From Rhodococcus tibetensis (GTDB taxonomy: Bacteria; Actinomycetota; Actinomycetes; Mycobacteriales; Mycobacteriaceae), in NCBI RefSeq assembly GCF_024438035.1, contig NZ_JANFQF010000001.1:62001-126000 (forward strand): a stretch of 64,000 bases of DNA. The letters are read 5' to 3'. Both the position numbers and the translations under genes were made by a program. Position 1 is the first letter of the stretch. Each line of letters begins with the position of its first letter. Shown in pieces: positions 45,524-53,578 of this stretch. Below the pieces are notes generated by a model that saw only the letters and a list, made by a program, of their open reading frames with translations, ran no database searches and was not told the DNA's origin.

Positions 45524-46714
45524 ATGCCACTGGGTCTGCTCGCCCTCGCCATGGGCGGCTTCGGAATCGGTCTCACCGAATTCGTCATCATGGGATTGCT
45601 GCCAGAGGTGTCGGCCGATTTCCGGGTGAGCGAGTCTGTGGCCGGCTACCTCATCTCCGGCTATGCCTTGTCTGTGGCCGTCGGAGCCATCGTCATCACC
45701 GCCGCCGTCACGCGCTTCGACCGCAAGCGTGTCCTCGAATTCTTGATGGTGCTGTTCATCGGCGGAAATCTGCTGTCGGCGCTGGCGCCTACCTACGAGG
45801 TCATGATGGCCGGGCGCATCCTTGCGGCCCTGTGCCACGGTGCGTTCTTCGGCATCGGTTCCGTGCTCGCGGCAGATCTGGTCCCCGCAAGCAAGAAGGC
45901 GGGTGCCATTGCGATGATGTTCGCCGGACTCACCATCGCCAACGTCCTCGGAGTTCCGTTCGGCACCTTCCTCGGTCAGCAGTTCGGATGGCGTTCGACG
46001 TTCTGGGCCATCACCGTTATCGGCGTGATCGCTCTGATCGGAATTGCGACGCTGGTGCCGGTGCTCGCTCGTGCGAGCGATCCCGCCTCGGCCGGACTAC
46101 GCGGAGAACTGCGCGCATTCCGCTCCCCGCAAGTGTGGTTTTCGATCGCCGTCACGGTCCTCGGGTTCGGCGGCATGTTCGGTGCCTTCACGTACATCGC
46201 CTTCACCCTCACCGAGGTCGGTGGATTCGCATCCACCAGTGTTCCGTGGTTGCTCGTCCTCTTCGGCGGCGGCTTGTTCGTCGGCAACTTCCTCGGCGGG
46301 CGTGCCGCGGACAAGGCGCTGACCCGCACCCTGATCACCATCCTGGCGGTGCTGGCCGTCGTCCTCGTAGTGTTCGCTCTCACTGCCGGGAGCAAGCCGA
46401 TGACCATCGTGGCACTGTTCCTGATGGGCGCGTTCGGGTTTGCGACCGTCCCGGGCCTGCAGATGCGAATCATGAACTATGCCAAGGAAGCTCCCACGAT
46501 GGCGTCCGGAGCGAACATTGCGGCGTTCAACGTAGGCAACGCTCTCGGTGCGTGGCTCGGTGGCATCACCATTGCAGCGGGTCTCGGATTCACCTCGCCG
46601 ATCTGGATGGGCGCCGCACTGACCGGAGGTGCCCTCGTCGTTCTCGTTCTCGCCACCGTGCTCGACCGTCGCGCCCCGGTGCGGGATGAAGAACTGTCGA
46701 CAGTGTCGGTCTAG
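45524..46714 (+). CDS. MFS drug/sugar exporter (DHA1, AraJ/Cmx-like)
   Basis: A 396-residue, 12-helix major facilitator protein. It begins LALAMGGFGIGLTEFVIMGLLPEVS, typical of DHA1 drug antiporters, and has the cytoplasmic loop motif RFDRKRVLEF and a later GRAADKALTR. It probably exports a drug or small metabolite by proton antiport under control of the divergent MarR protein. The ATG at 45524 is preferred to the GTG at 45515 because AAAGGAG abuts the GTG with no spacing but lies 9 bases from the ATG. Confidence 0.87.
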   Translation: MPLGLLALAMGGFGIGLTEFVIMGLLPEVSADFRVSESVAGYLISGYALSVAVGAIVITAAVTRFDRKRVLEFLMVLFIGGNLLSALAPTYEVMMAGRILAALCHGAFFGIGSVLAADLVPASKKAGAIAMMFAGLTIANVLGVPFGTFLGQQFGWRSTFWAITVIGVIALIGIATLVPVLARASDPASAGLRGELRAFRSPQVWFSIAVTVLGFGGMFGAFTYIAFTLTEVGGFASTSVPWLLVLFGGGLFVGNFLGGRAADKALTRTLITILAVLAVVLVVFALTAGSKPMTIVALFLMGAFGFATVPGLQMRIMNYAKEAPTMASGANIAAFNVGNALGAWLGGITIAAGLGFTSPIWMGAALTGGALVVLVLATVLDRRAPVRDEELSTVSV

Positions 46715-46790
46715 CAACGCCTGCCGAACTCGCCGCGACACCGAAACACGGGTAACGAAATCGTGCTCGTGTGCTGAGCAACCTCTGGGG

Positions 46791-47519
46791 TCAGACAGGC
46801 TGGGCGTCTCCGAATGTCATCCGGAGTTTGGGGATGGACGACGTGACCAACGCTCGCTTCGGGAGGCCGAGGGTCCGCAGTTCGTCGGCAATCGGATGGC
46901 TGCCCAGTTTGAGTGCCGCGCCGCCCGGTCGGGAACGGACACCACTCGGGTTCATATCCCAGGTGGTGAACCGGGTCACCCCGTCGAGGTGTGAGTACGC
47001 CGCGAGGGAGGCGTTGGCACCCGAACCGGGAAGCGATATGCCTTGTTTGACGCTGAGCTGAGCTATCAACCGGCCATCCTGAGAGACCGACGCCCTCTTG
47101 ACGGAGCTGACATGATCGACGTCGAAGTCGGCCAGCACCTTCGGGAAACCCCAGATGCCCCTCCCGGCGGCGAGGGTGAAGTCGCCGTCGACGGGTAGCT
47201 GATGAATCACAGCGCCGGCTCGTCCCCTCGCCAATGCCTTCAGATCTTGCGGAACCGAGGTGCTGTCGGTTCGATGATCGCGGACGAGGAAGATCACGCC
47301 GAATTCGTTGTAGGGCCCGAGATCGCCGTCCACGTAGTCGACGAACACCAGCGCGCAGATGCCGCGGCCGGGCCGGAACTGCAGGATCTCGAGTCCCGTG
47401 TAGTCGATCAACGACTGCGCGGCACCGGTCGGCACCGAGTACATCGCCGTGAAAGCCGAGGCTTGCCGAATCTCGACCGGCATGTCCACCTGCTTGCCCA
47501 GCACCTGATGAGAGGTCAC
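46791..47519 (-). CDS. Acetoacetate decarboxylase-like protein of the CYP142 locus
   Basis: A 242-residue protein of the acetoacetate decarboxylase superfamily: YTGLEILQFRPGRGICALVFVDYVDGDLGPYNE, then AGRGIWGFPKVLADFDVDH, where Lys falls at the usual Schiff-base position. A gene of this family (Rv3519) also neighbours cyp142 in M. tuberculosis. A role in steroid catabolism is inferred from that synteny and from the GTGA overlap with the SDR gene, which is under a KstR-like box. Confidence 0.78.
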   Translation of the reverse strand: MTSHQVLGKQVDMPVEIRQASAFTAMYSVPTGAAQSLIDYTGLEILQFRPGRGICALVFVDYVDGDLGPYNEFGVIFLVRDHRTDSTSVPQDLKALARGRAGAVIHQLPVDGDFTLAAGRGIWGFPKVLADFDVDHVSSVKRASVSQDGRLIAQLSVKQGISLPGSGANASLAAYSHLDGVTRFTTWDMNPSGVRSRPGGAALKLGSHPIADELRTLGLPKRALVTSSIPKLRMTFGDAQPV

Positions 47520-48367
47520 GGTGCGACCACTCCCCGCAGTGCATCCGCGCCGAACATGGGCTCGAACATCGAGCGGAAGTCGGGTCCGCGGCGCAACATC
47601 TGCCCGCCGTCGACGTTGATGACCTGGCCGGTGATCCACGACGACTCAGGCCCGAGGAGAAACTTCGCGAGCGCGGCGATGTCGGTGACTTCGCCGACTC
47701 GGGCGATGGGGGTGTTGGCCATATAGTCGTCCAGAACGGGACCGCCGTCGGTGATGAGCGCGACCAGGTCGGTGCGGGTGAGCCCAGGGCGGATGCAGTT
47801 GACGCGGACATTGGATGCACCCAGTTCGTCCGCGGCAAGCCGGGTCAGGTGATCGACTCCGGCCTTCGACGGGCCGTAGGCGCCGAACCATCGGTGCGTG
47901 TTACTGCTGGCGATCGAGGAGATCGTCACGATGGAACCACCGCCCGCGTCAACGAGCGCCCGTGCGGAATGCTTGATCGTCAGCATTGTCCCGGTGACGT
48001 TCAGATCCACCGTCCGTCGCCACGCGTCGACGTCGAGCTGCGTCACCGGTCCCACGGTTTCGTTCCCGCCGGCGCAGGCCACGACACCGTCCAGCCGTCC
48101 GGTGCGCTCGCTTGCCTTCGCGACCGCGCGGACGACGTCGTCCTCGGCGGTGACGTCGGCGACGACGGTGACGACGGTCCCGGACGGGTTGTCGGCCTCG
48201 ATCCCGGCTGCGGCGGCGGAGAGCTTCTCCTCATTGCGCCCACAGATCGTGATGTGGCCACCGGCCGCCGCCAGCGCGGTGGCGATGCCCAACCCGATGC
48301 CGCTTCCGCCGCCGGTGACGAGCACCGACATCTTGGCGAGTCCGCTGTCGCCGTCGTTGTTACCCAC
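47516..48367 (-). CDS. Short-chain dehydrogenase/reductase next to CYP142
   Basis: A 283-residue SDR: VLVTGGGSGIGLGIATALAAAG (cofactor motif near residue 15), VACAGGNE (NNAG-like), catalytic Ser in VTISSIASS, and YGPSKAG (Tyr/Lys). The C-terminal GQVINVDGGQMLRRG is typical. It would oxidise or reduce a hydroxy/keto group, possibly in steroid side-chain degradation. It starts at GTG 48367 with GGAGG upstream. It is divergent from cyp142 and coupled to the acetoacetate decarboxylase-like gene. Confidence 0.83.
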   Translation of the reverse strand: MGNNDGDSGLAKMSVLVTGGGSGIGLGIATALAAAGGHITICGRNEEKLSAAAAGIEADNPSGTVVTVVADVTAEDDVVRAVAKASERTGRLDGVVACAGGNETVGPVTQLDVDAWRRTVDLNVTGTMLTIKHSARALVDAGGGSIVTISSIASSNTHRWFGAYGPSKAGVDHLTRLAADELGASNVRVNCIRPGLTRTDLVALITDGGPVLDDYMANTPIARVGEVTDIAALAKFLLGPESSWITGQVINVDGGQMLRRGPDFRSMFEPMFGADALRGVVAP

Positions 48368-48451
48368 GTGCCGACCTCCAGTTGTGAGAACTCGTGTCAA
48401 TTCTGAGGCACCGATCAGCGAGAACTTGCCGCTATACCCCTGTCTCATAGT

Positions 48452-48465
48452 AAGAACACGTTCTA
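48452..48465. promoter_or_regulatory. KstR-type box in the SDR/cyp142 divergent promoter
   Basis: AAGAACACGTTCTA keeps the fixed AACnnGTTnnA positions of the KstR motif and differs only at the first base. It lies 85 bp upstream of the SDR start and 45 bp upstream of cyp142. This ties the CYP142 locus to the same regulon as kshA and the hsa genes, despite the foreign module between them. Confidence 0.65.
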
Positions 48466-48510
48466 TTATCGGGGCACGGTTCGCAGGATTCAATGCTGAG
48501 GAGCACGTCG

Positions 48511-49686
48511 ATGGGGAACAGGCCGGAATTCGATCTGATCGACGGGCGGTTCTATTCGGGCGAACTCGGAGATCCGCGGGCGGCTTACGCCTGGATGCGC
48601 GCCCACGAACCGGTGTACCGCGCAGACGGCATCCTCGGGGCGGCCAGCTACGAAGCGGTGCTCACCGCGGAGCGCGATCCGGATCTGTTCTCCAACGCGG
48701 GCGGGATCAGGCCCGGAGTCGGTCCGCTGCCGCAGATGATCGACATGGACGACCCGCAGCACTTGCAGCATCGTCGCCTGGTCAATGCGGGCTTCACCCG
48801 CAAGAAGGTGGAGGCCAAAATCGGCCGGATCCGCGAAATCTGCGACCAGTTGATCGATGCGGTGTGCGACAAGGGCGAGGCGGACTTCGTCCGTGATCTG
48901 GCGGCACCGCTACCCATGGCCGTGGTCGGCGACATGCTCGGTGTGCGCCCCGAAGAACGCGACACCTTCCTGCAATGGTCCGACGATCTCATGAATGCAC
49001 TCGGCAGCAACGTCACCGAAGAAAGCCTGCAGGCCCAGCTGAACGCCTACCTGGCATTCACCGAATTCACCCACCGCACGATCGCCGACCGCCGGAAGAA
49101 TCCGACCGACGACCTCACCAGCATCCTCGTGCACAGCGAAATAGACGGACACCGCCTCAGCGACGAGGACATCGTGGGCGAAACCCTGCTGATCCTGATC
49201 GGCGGCGACGAAACCACGCGGCACGTCCTGAGCGGGGGGATGGAACAGCTGATGCGTCATCCCGACCAGCAGGCGAGTCTGGTCCGCGACCCGGACGGCA
49301 TTCCGGCGGCCATCGAAGAAATGCTCCGATGGTCCTCGCCCATCAAGAACATGTGCCGCACCGTCACTCGCGACGTCGACTTCTTCGGCACGCAACTGCG
49401 GCAGGGCGAGAAGATGATGTTGCTGTTCGAATCGGCGAACTTCGACGAGTCAATATTCGACGACCCGAACCGCTTCGACATCTCGAGGTCACCGAACCCG
49501 CACGTCGCGTTCGGCTTCGGCACCCACTTCTGCCTCGGCAACCAACTCGCCCGGCTCGAAGCGAAGATCATGTTTGAACAGCTGCTGTCGAGGCTGCCCG
49601 ACATGATGCTCGTCGACGACGGGCCGCTGCGCCGCCGCCCCGCCAACTTCGTGTCCGGGCTGGAGGAGATGCCGGTGAAGTGGTGA
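48511..49686 (+). CDS. cyp142: Cytochrome P450 CYP142 (steroid C26/C27 hydroxylase)
   Basis: A 391-residue P450. The oxygen-binding helix reads LLILIGGDETTRHVLSGG (near residue 238), ExxR lies near EEMLRW, and the heme-binding loop is FGFGTHFCLGNQLARLE (Cys near 340). Overall sequence and neighbours match CYP142, which oxidises the terminal carbon of the cholesterol side chain to start its breakdown. The ATG at 48511 was chosen over 48493 because GAGGAG lies 7 bases ahead of it. No ferredoxin gene is adjacent. Confidence 0.85.
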   Translation: MGNRPEFDLIDGRFYSGELGDPRAAYAWMRAHEPVYRADGILGAASYEAVLTAERDPDLFSNAGGIRPGVGPLPQMIDMDDPQHLQHRRLVNAGFTRKKVEAKIGRIREICDQLIDAVCDKGEADFVRDLAAPLPMAVVGDMLGVRPEERDTFLQWSDDLMNALGSNVTEESLQAQLNAYLAFTEFTHRTIADRRKNPTDDLTSILVHSEIDGHRLSDEDIVGETLLILIGGDETTRHVLSGGMEQLMRHPDQQASLVRDPDGIPAAIEEMLRWSSPIKNMCRTVTRDVDFFGTQLRQGEKMMLLFESANFDESIFDDPNRFDISRSPNPHVAFGFGTHFCLGNQLARLEAKIMFEQLLSRLPDMMLVDDGPLRRRPANFVSGLEEMPVKW

Positions 49687-49697
49687 GGCGCTTCGCA

Positions 49698-49743
49698 CCC
49701 GTGAGTGGTTAGCGAGTCTCTGGACTCGTTAACCACTCACGGG
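49698..49743. terminator. Hairpin between cyp142 and the aldo/keto reductase gene
   Basis: Arms of 21 bases (49698-49718 and 49723-49743) pair at all but one position, which is a G-U wobble, around the loop TCTG. It begins 11 bases after the cyp142 stop and ends 12 bases before the convergent reductase stop. It is a close relative of 51521-51566 (shared CCCGTGAGTGGTTAGCGAGT) and a looser relative of 59324-59371. Confidence 0.7.
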
Positions 49744-49755
49744 CGGCGGAGCCGC

Positions 49756-50637
49756 CTACTCCGGGGCGCCGATGTTCAGCTCGTCCGGGTGGGCGCCGAC
49801 GCGTGTGCCGTCGTCCATCGTCTCGATCTCGCTGAGGTCCTGCTCGGTGAGCTCGAAGTCGAAGACGTCGATGTTCTCGGCGATGCGTGCGTCGTGCACC
49901 GACTTCGGGATGACGATCAGCCCGTTTTGCAGATGCCAGCGGATCAGCACCTGTGCCGCGGTCTTGCTGTGCCGGTCGCCGATACGGGTGATGATCGGGT
50001 CGGTGAGCAACGTGTTGGGTTTCGAGTCCCTGCCCCAACCGGAGTTGCTGGTGCCGCCCAGCGGGCTCCACGACTCCACCGCGATGCCGTGTTCGGCGCC
50101 GTACTTGCGGATCTCCTGCTGCGCCAGATGAGGGTGCAGTTCCACCTGGTCGACGGCCGGTACGACGCCTCCCCGATCGGCCAGCAACTGCAGGTGCCGT
50201 GGCTCGAAGTTGCACACCCCGATTGCCTTGGCCTTCCCGGACGCCGCGATCTTCTCCATCGCGTCCCAGGTGCGAAGAATGCGGTCGTCGTCCTGCAGCG
50301 GCCAGTGGATGAGGTAGAGGTCGACGTAGTCGACGCCGAGCCGGCTCCGGCTGGCGTCGAAAGCCTTCAACGCCGGCTCATAACCCTGGTCGGAATTCCA
50401 CAGCTTGGTGGTGAGGAAGATGTCCTCCCGGTCGACGCCCGAGTTGGAGATGCCGCGCCCGACCCCCTCCTCGTTGCCGTATGCGGCGGCAGTGTCGATG
50501 TGTCGGTATCCCGCCTCGTCGATGGCGAACCGGACAGCGTGTTCGGTCTCGTCGTTGGTGGCCTGCCACACTCCCAGGCCGAGTTGCGGGATGGTGGTTC
50601 CGGAATTCAGCACGATGTGCGGTACTCGAGGACTCAT
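49756..50637 (-). CDS. Aldo/keto reductase
   Basis: A 293-residue NADPH-dependent reductase. The catalytic tetrad is visible: Asp and Tyr in HIDTAAAYGNEEGVG, Lys in LTTKLW, His in LYLIHWP. The NADPH-binding VIPKSVHDARIAEN lies near the C-terminus. It is like the Mycobacterium 2,5-diketogluconate reductase-type AKRs. It could reduce various aldehydes or ketones; no specific tie to the steroid genes is seen apart from location. Confidence 0.88.
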   Translation of the reverse strand: MSPRVPHIVLNSGTTIPQLGLGVWQATNDETEHAVRFAIDEAGYRHIDTAAAYGNEEGVGRGISNSGVDREDIFLTTKLWNSDQGYEPALKAFDASRSRLGVDYVDLYLIHWPLQDDDRILRTWDAMEKIAASGKAKAIGVCNFEPRHLQLLADRGGVVPAVDQVELHPHLAQQEIRKYGAEHGIAVESWSPLGGTSNSGWGRDSKPNTLLTDPIITRIGDRHSKTAAQVLIRWHLQNGLIVIPKSVHDARIAENIDVFDFELTEQDLSEIETMDDGTRVGAHPDELNIGAPE

Positions 50638-50702
50638 GGTGTCCAGGTTATCGACTGTGATGGTGTGCAGGGCGCAACGAGCCGGCCTGGCATCATGCGG
50701 AG

Positions 50703-51527
50703 GTGACGCAAATCCGGCTCCTCGCGACCGACCTCGACGGCACCCTGTTGCGCTCGGACCGGGTGATCTCGTCCCGCACCGCACAAGCGATGGAAAAGGC
50801 GCGGCAGTTCGGTATCGAGGTCGTGTGGGCAACCGCCAGGGCCCGTCATTCGGTGCACGAACTGGCGCAGTCGTGTGGGTTTCGGGGCCGGGCAATCTGC
50901 GCCAACGGGGCCGTGGTCCTCGACCTCGCCGACGGCACCCCGGTGGTGACGGCCACGACGTCGATCGCGATGGCTTCGGCCTCGGCCGCGATGAGCAGGG
51001 TGCGGCTGCTGCTGCCGGGCGTCGTGTTCGCAAACGTCGGGCCCACCCGTTTCGTTGCCGAGCCGGCGTATGCCGCGCTGTGCGACTTCGCCGACCATCA
51101 CCGGCACCCCCACGAAATGTCGCTGTCGGAGCTCTTGCCCGACCTGGACGAGCCGATGGTCAAGATTGTCGCCCGGCACCCGGAGGTGTCGAGTTCGGAC
51201 TTGTACCGCGCGGCGCTGGCCGCCGGTGTCGACGGTGTCGAGCTGACACACTCCGGTGCGCCGTACGTGGAGATGGCTGCATCGGGTGTGTCCAAGGCCA
51301 GTGCACTCGCCGAACTGTGTGCCCTCGACGGAATCGGAGCTTCCGAGGTGGCCGTCGTGGGCGACGCGATCAACGACCTGCCCATGTTGGCCTGGGCCGG
51401 GACGGCGCTGTGCCCGTCGAACGCCATTGCCGAGGTCCGGGCGCTGGCCGGCCGGGTCCTGCCGAGCAACGACGAGGACGCAGTCGCGACGTACCTGGAG
51501 GAGCTGGTAGGCGCTTCGCCCCCGTGA
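50703..51527 (+). CDS. HAD-superfamily (Cof-type, IIB) phosphatase
   Basis: A 274-residue HAD hydrolase: nucleophile motif LLATDLDGTLLRSD, motif III Lys in GVSKASALAEL, and motif IV VVGDAINDLPMLAWAG. The type IIB cap is inserted between residues about 85 and 190. Such enzymes dephosphorylate sugar phosphates or flavin/PLP-type cofactors. It starts at GTG 50703, 65 bp after the divergent reductase. Its stop codon (51525-51527) lies inside the left arm of a hairpin. Confidence 0.88.
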   Translation: MTQIRLLATDLDGTLLRSDRVISSRTAQAMEKARQFGIEVVWATARARHSVHELAQSCGFRGRAICANGAVVLDLADGTPVVTATTSIAMASASAAMSRVRLLLPGVVFANVGPTRFVAEPAYAALCDFADHHRHPHEMSLSELLPDLDEPMVKIVARHPEVSSSDLYRAALAAGVDGVELTHSGAPYVEMAASGVSKASALAELCALDGIGASEVAVVGDAINDLPMLAWAGTALCPSNAIAEVRALAGRVLPSNDEDAVATYLEELVGASPP

Positions 51528-51566
51528 GTGGTTAGCGAGTCCAGAGACTCGTCAACCACGCACGGG
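51521..51566. terminator. Hairpin containing both convergent stop codons (HAD and fadE33)
   Basis: Arms 51521-51541 and 51546-51566 pair at 18 of 21 positions around the loop CAGA. The HAD gene stops at 51527 in the left arm and the fadE33-like gene stops at 51552 in the right arm, so the element encodes the last residues of both proteins. It is nearly identical in its left arm to 49698-49718. Confidence 0.7.
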
Positions 51567-52613
51567 CGGCGAAGCCGCCTGGGCGAGCTGGTGTAGGTAC
51601 TCCCGAGGCTGCCCGAAGAGCTGGGCGCTGCCGTGGGCGCGTTTGAAGTAGAGCTGGGTGTCGTGCTCCCAGGTGATCGCGATACCGCCGTGGAGTTGGA
51701 TGGCCTCGGCTGCCACCGACTGCAGCGCTTCGGAGCAGTACACCTTGGCGATGACAGCGTCCTCGTACGTACCCGACAGCGCCGCGGCGTACGACATCGA
51801 CCTGGCGGTCTCTACCAAGGCGTACATGTCGGCCATGCGGTGCTTGAGCGCCTGGAACGACCCGATGGCCCGGCCGAACTGCTTGCGCGACTTCGCGTAT
51901 TCGACCGTCTGCTCCAATGCCGCGGAGGCCGCGCCGACCTGTTCCGCCGACAACGCGATCAGCGCGACGGCACGGATACGTTCGACGAGATCAGGAGTCG
52001 ACACCAGTCGGCGTGCGGTTACGTCGGCGAAGCTCACCTCGGACAGCGTTCGCGTCGGATCCATCGCGGGCACCCGACGACGGGTCACGCCGTCCGCTCT
52101 CGCCGCGACTTCGAACAGGCCGTCGTCGGTGAGGACGAGCAGCAGGTCGGCGACATCACCGCTGAGGACGTAGTGTGCTGTCCCCGAAAGAGTCTCGCCC
52201 GCCGCGGTGACCCCGAAATGGGACCAGCCGTCGGGCCCTGCCCAGCACAGCGCGGCCTGCGGACCCGCGGCGATATCTGGAAGTAGTCGGGCGCAGGCGT
52301 CGTCGTCACCGGACAGCAGCAGGGTCTGCCCAGCGAGGACTGCGCTGCCCAGCATCGGTGACGGCGTGAGTGTGCGACCCAGTTCTTCCTGCACTACATG
52401 CACTTCGAGCAGGGAGGCGCCGACGCCGTCGTACTTCTCCGGGATCGCAAGTGCTGCGACGCCGATCTGCTCGCACAGTCTTCTCCAGAGGCTCTCGTCG
52501 TAACCGTGCTCGGTGGTGATTGCGCGGCGGACGGCGCGGGAGTCGGAATGCTTGGACAGCAGGTCGCGCACGGACGCCCGGAGGTCTGCCCGTTCGTCGT
52601 TGTCGAAGCTCAT
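51552..52613 (-). CDS. fadE33: Acyl-CoA dehydrogenase, FadE33-like
   Basis: A 353-residue acyl-CoA dehydrogenase family protein: an N-terminal helical domain (ERADLRASVRDLLSKHSD), a flavin-contacting β domain, then EYAKSRKQFGRAIGSFQALKHRMADMY and AIQLHGGIAITWEHDTQLYFKRA. By gene order (fadD3, fadE31, fadE32, fadE33) it corresponds to mycobacterial FadE33, and acts on CoA thioesters from rings C and D. Steroid dehydrogenases of this group often work as hetero-oligomers. The ATG at 52613 overlaps the fadE32 stop. Confidence 0.82.
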   Translation of the reverse strand: MSFDNDERADLRASVRDLLSKHSDSRAVRRAITTEHGYDESLWRRLCEQIGVAALAIPEKYDGVGASLLEVHVVQEELGRTLTPSPMLGSAVLAGQTLLLSGDDDACARLLPDIAAGPQAALCWAGPDGWSHFGVTAAGETLSGTAHYVLSGDVADLLLVLTDDGLFEVAARADGVTRRRVPAMDPTRTLSEVSFADVTARRLVSTPDLVERIRAVALIALSAEQVGAASAALEQTVEYAKSRKQFGRAIGSFQALKHRMADMYALVETARSMSYAAALSGTYEDAVIAKVYCSEALQSVAAEAIQLHGGIAITWEHDTQLYFKRAHGSAQLFGQPREYLHQLAQAASPPVRG

Positions 52614-53578
52614 GACGCACCCACGAGGGACTCGACGACGCGACCGCGGTGGAAAGACGGTGTACCCCAGGCGGTGACGAGTGCTCGAACCTTGGTGAGC
52701 CACAGCGACAGGTCATGTTCCTGGGTGTACCCGATTGCGCCGTGCACCTGTAGTGCCGCGCGCGCCGCACGGTAGGCGGCGTCACCACAGGCCACCTTCG
52801 CGGCGGAGACGTCACGAGGGGCGTCCGTGGAACCGTCCCGAACCGACAGCGCCGCTCCGTGCAGAAGCGGCCGGGACATCTCGAGGCCGACAGCCACCTC
52901 GGCCAGGTGATGTTTGATGGCCTGGAACTGCCCGATCACCTTGCCGAACTGCTTGCGCTGCTTGGCGTAGTCGGTGGTGACGTCGAGAAGGGTCTGTCCG
53001 AGGCCCTGCAGCTGCGCCGCGGTCGCGAGCGCGCCCAGGTCGAACGCGGGTGCGCTGTCGATCCCGCCCAGGTGTTCGCCGGCGGTCACCGGAAAGAGAC
53101 GGCGGGACTGGTCGACGGAATCCTGTACCACTCCCGGATCACCGATATGAAGTGACGAATCCTCGGCGAGCAGTACGAGGTCCGCGGTGTCCGCATCGAC
53201 GGCGAACGGTACACGCGGGGGAGCTGCCACAGTGACCAGCGAGCCTTCGGCGAGGGCGGACAGGCGCCCGGGTGCGGCCTGTGCCAGTAACTGCGGTGCC
53301 ACGGCGATGGTCTCGGCCACCGGACCCGGCACGGCATGGCGTCCCAGTTGTTCCACGGCGACGACGAGATCGACGGCGTCGGCGCCCAGACCGTTGTGCT
53401 CCTCACCGATCAGCAACCCATTGACCCCGGTCTCGGCCAGACGCTGCCACAGCTTCAATCCGGGATCGGTGTCGCCGCGGTTCCAGGACCGGATCACCGA
53501 CGGCATGTCGGACTTCGACAGCAACGCATCGATACTGGATGCGAAGTCCTGGTGGGAGGAGTCGAGCGCGAACCTCAT
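52610..53578 (-). CDS. fadE32: Acyl-CoA dehydrogenase, FadE32-like
   Basis: A 322-residue, short acyl-CoA dehydrogenase family member with a reduced middle domain. TDYAKQRKQFGKVIGQFQAIKHHLAEVAVG is the flavin/interface helix and LQVHGAIGYTQEHDLSLWLTKVRALV lies near the C-terminus. Its short length is typical of the β partners in α2β2 steroid dehydrogenases. Start and stop are both coupled by ATGA overlaps to fadE31 and fadE33, in line with a complex. Confidence 0.82.
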   Translation of the reverse strand: MRFALDSSHQDFASSIDALLSKSDMPSVIRSWNRGDTDPGLKLWQRLAETGVNGLLIGEEHNGLGADAVDLVVAVEQLGRHAVPGPVAETIAVAPQLLAQAAPGRLSALAEGSLVTVAAPPRVPFAVDADTADLVLLAEDSSLHIGDPGVVQDSVDQSRRLFPVTAGEHLGGIDSAPAFDLGALATAAQLQGLGQTLLDVTTDYAKQRKQFGKVIGQFQAIKHHLAEVAVGLEMSRPLLHGAALSVRDGSTDAPRDVSAAKVACGDAAYRAARAALQVHGAIGYTQEHDLSLWLTKVRALVTAWGTPSFHRGRVVESLVGAS

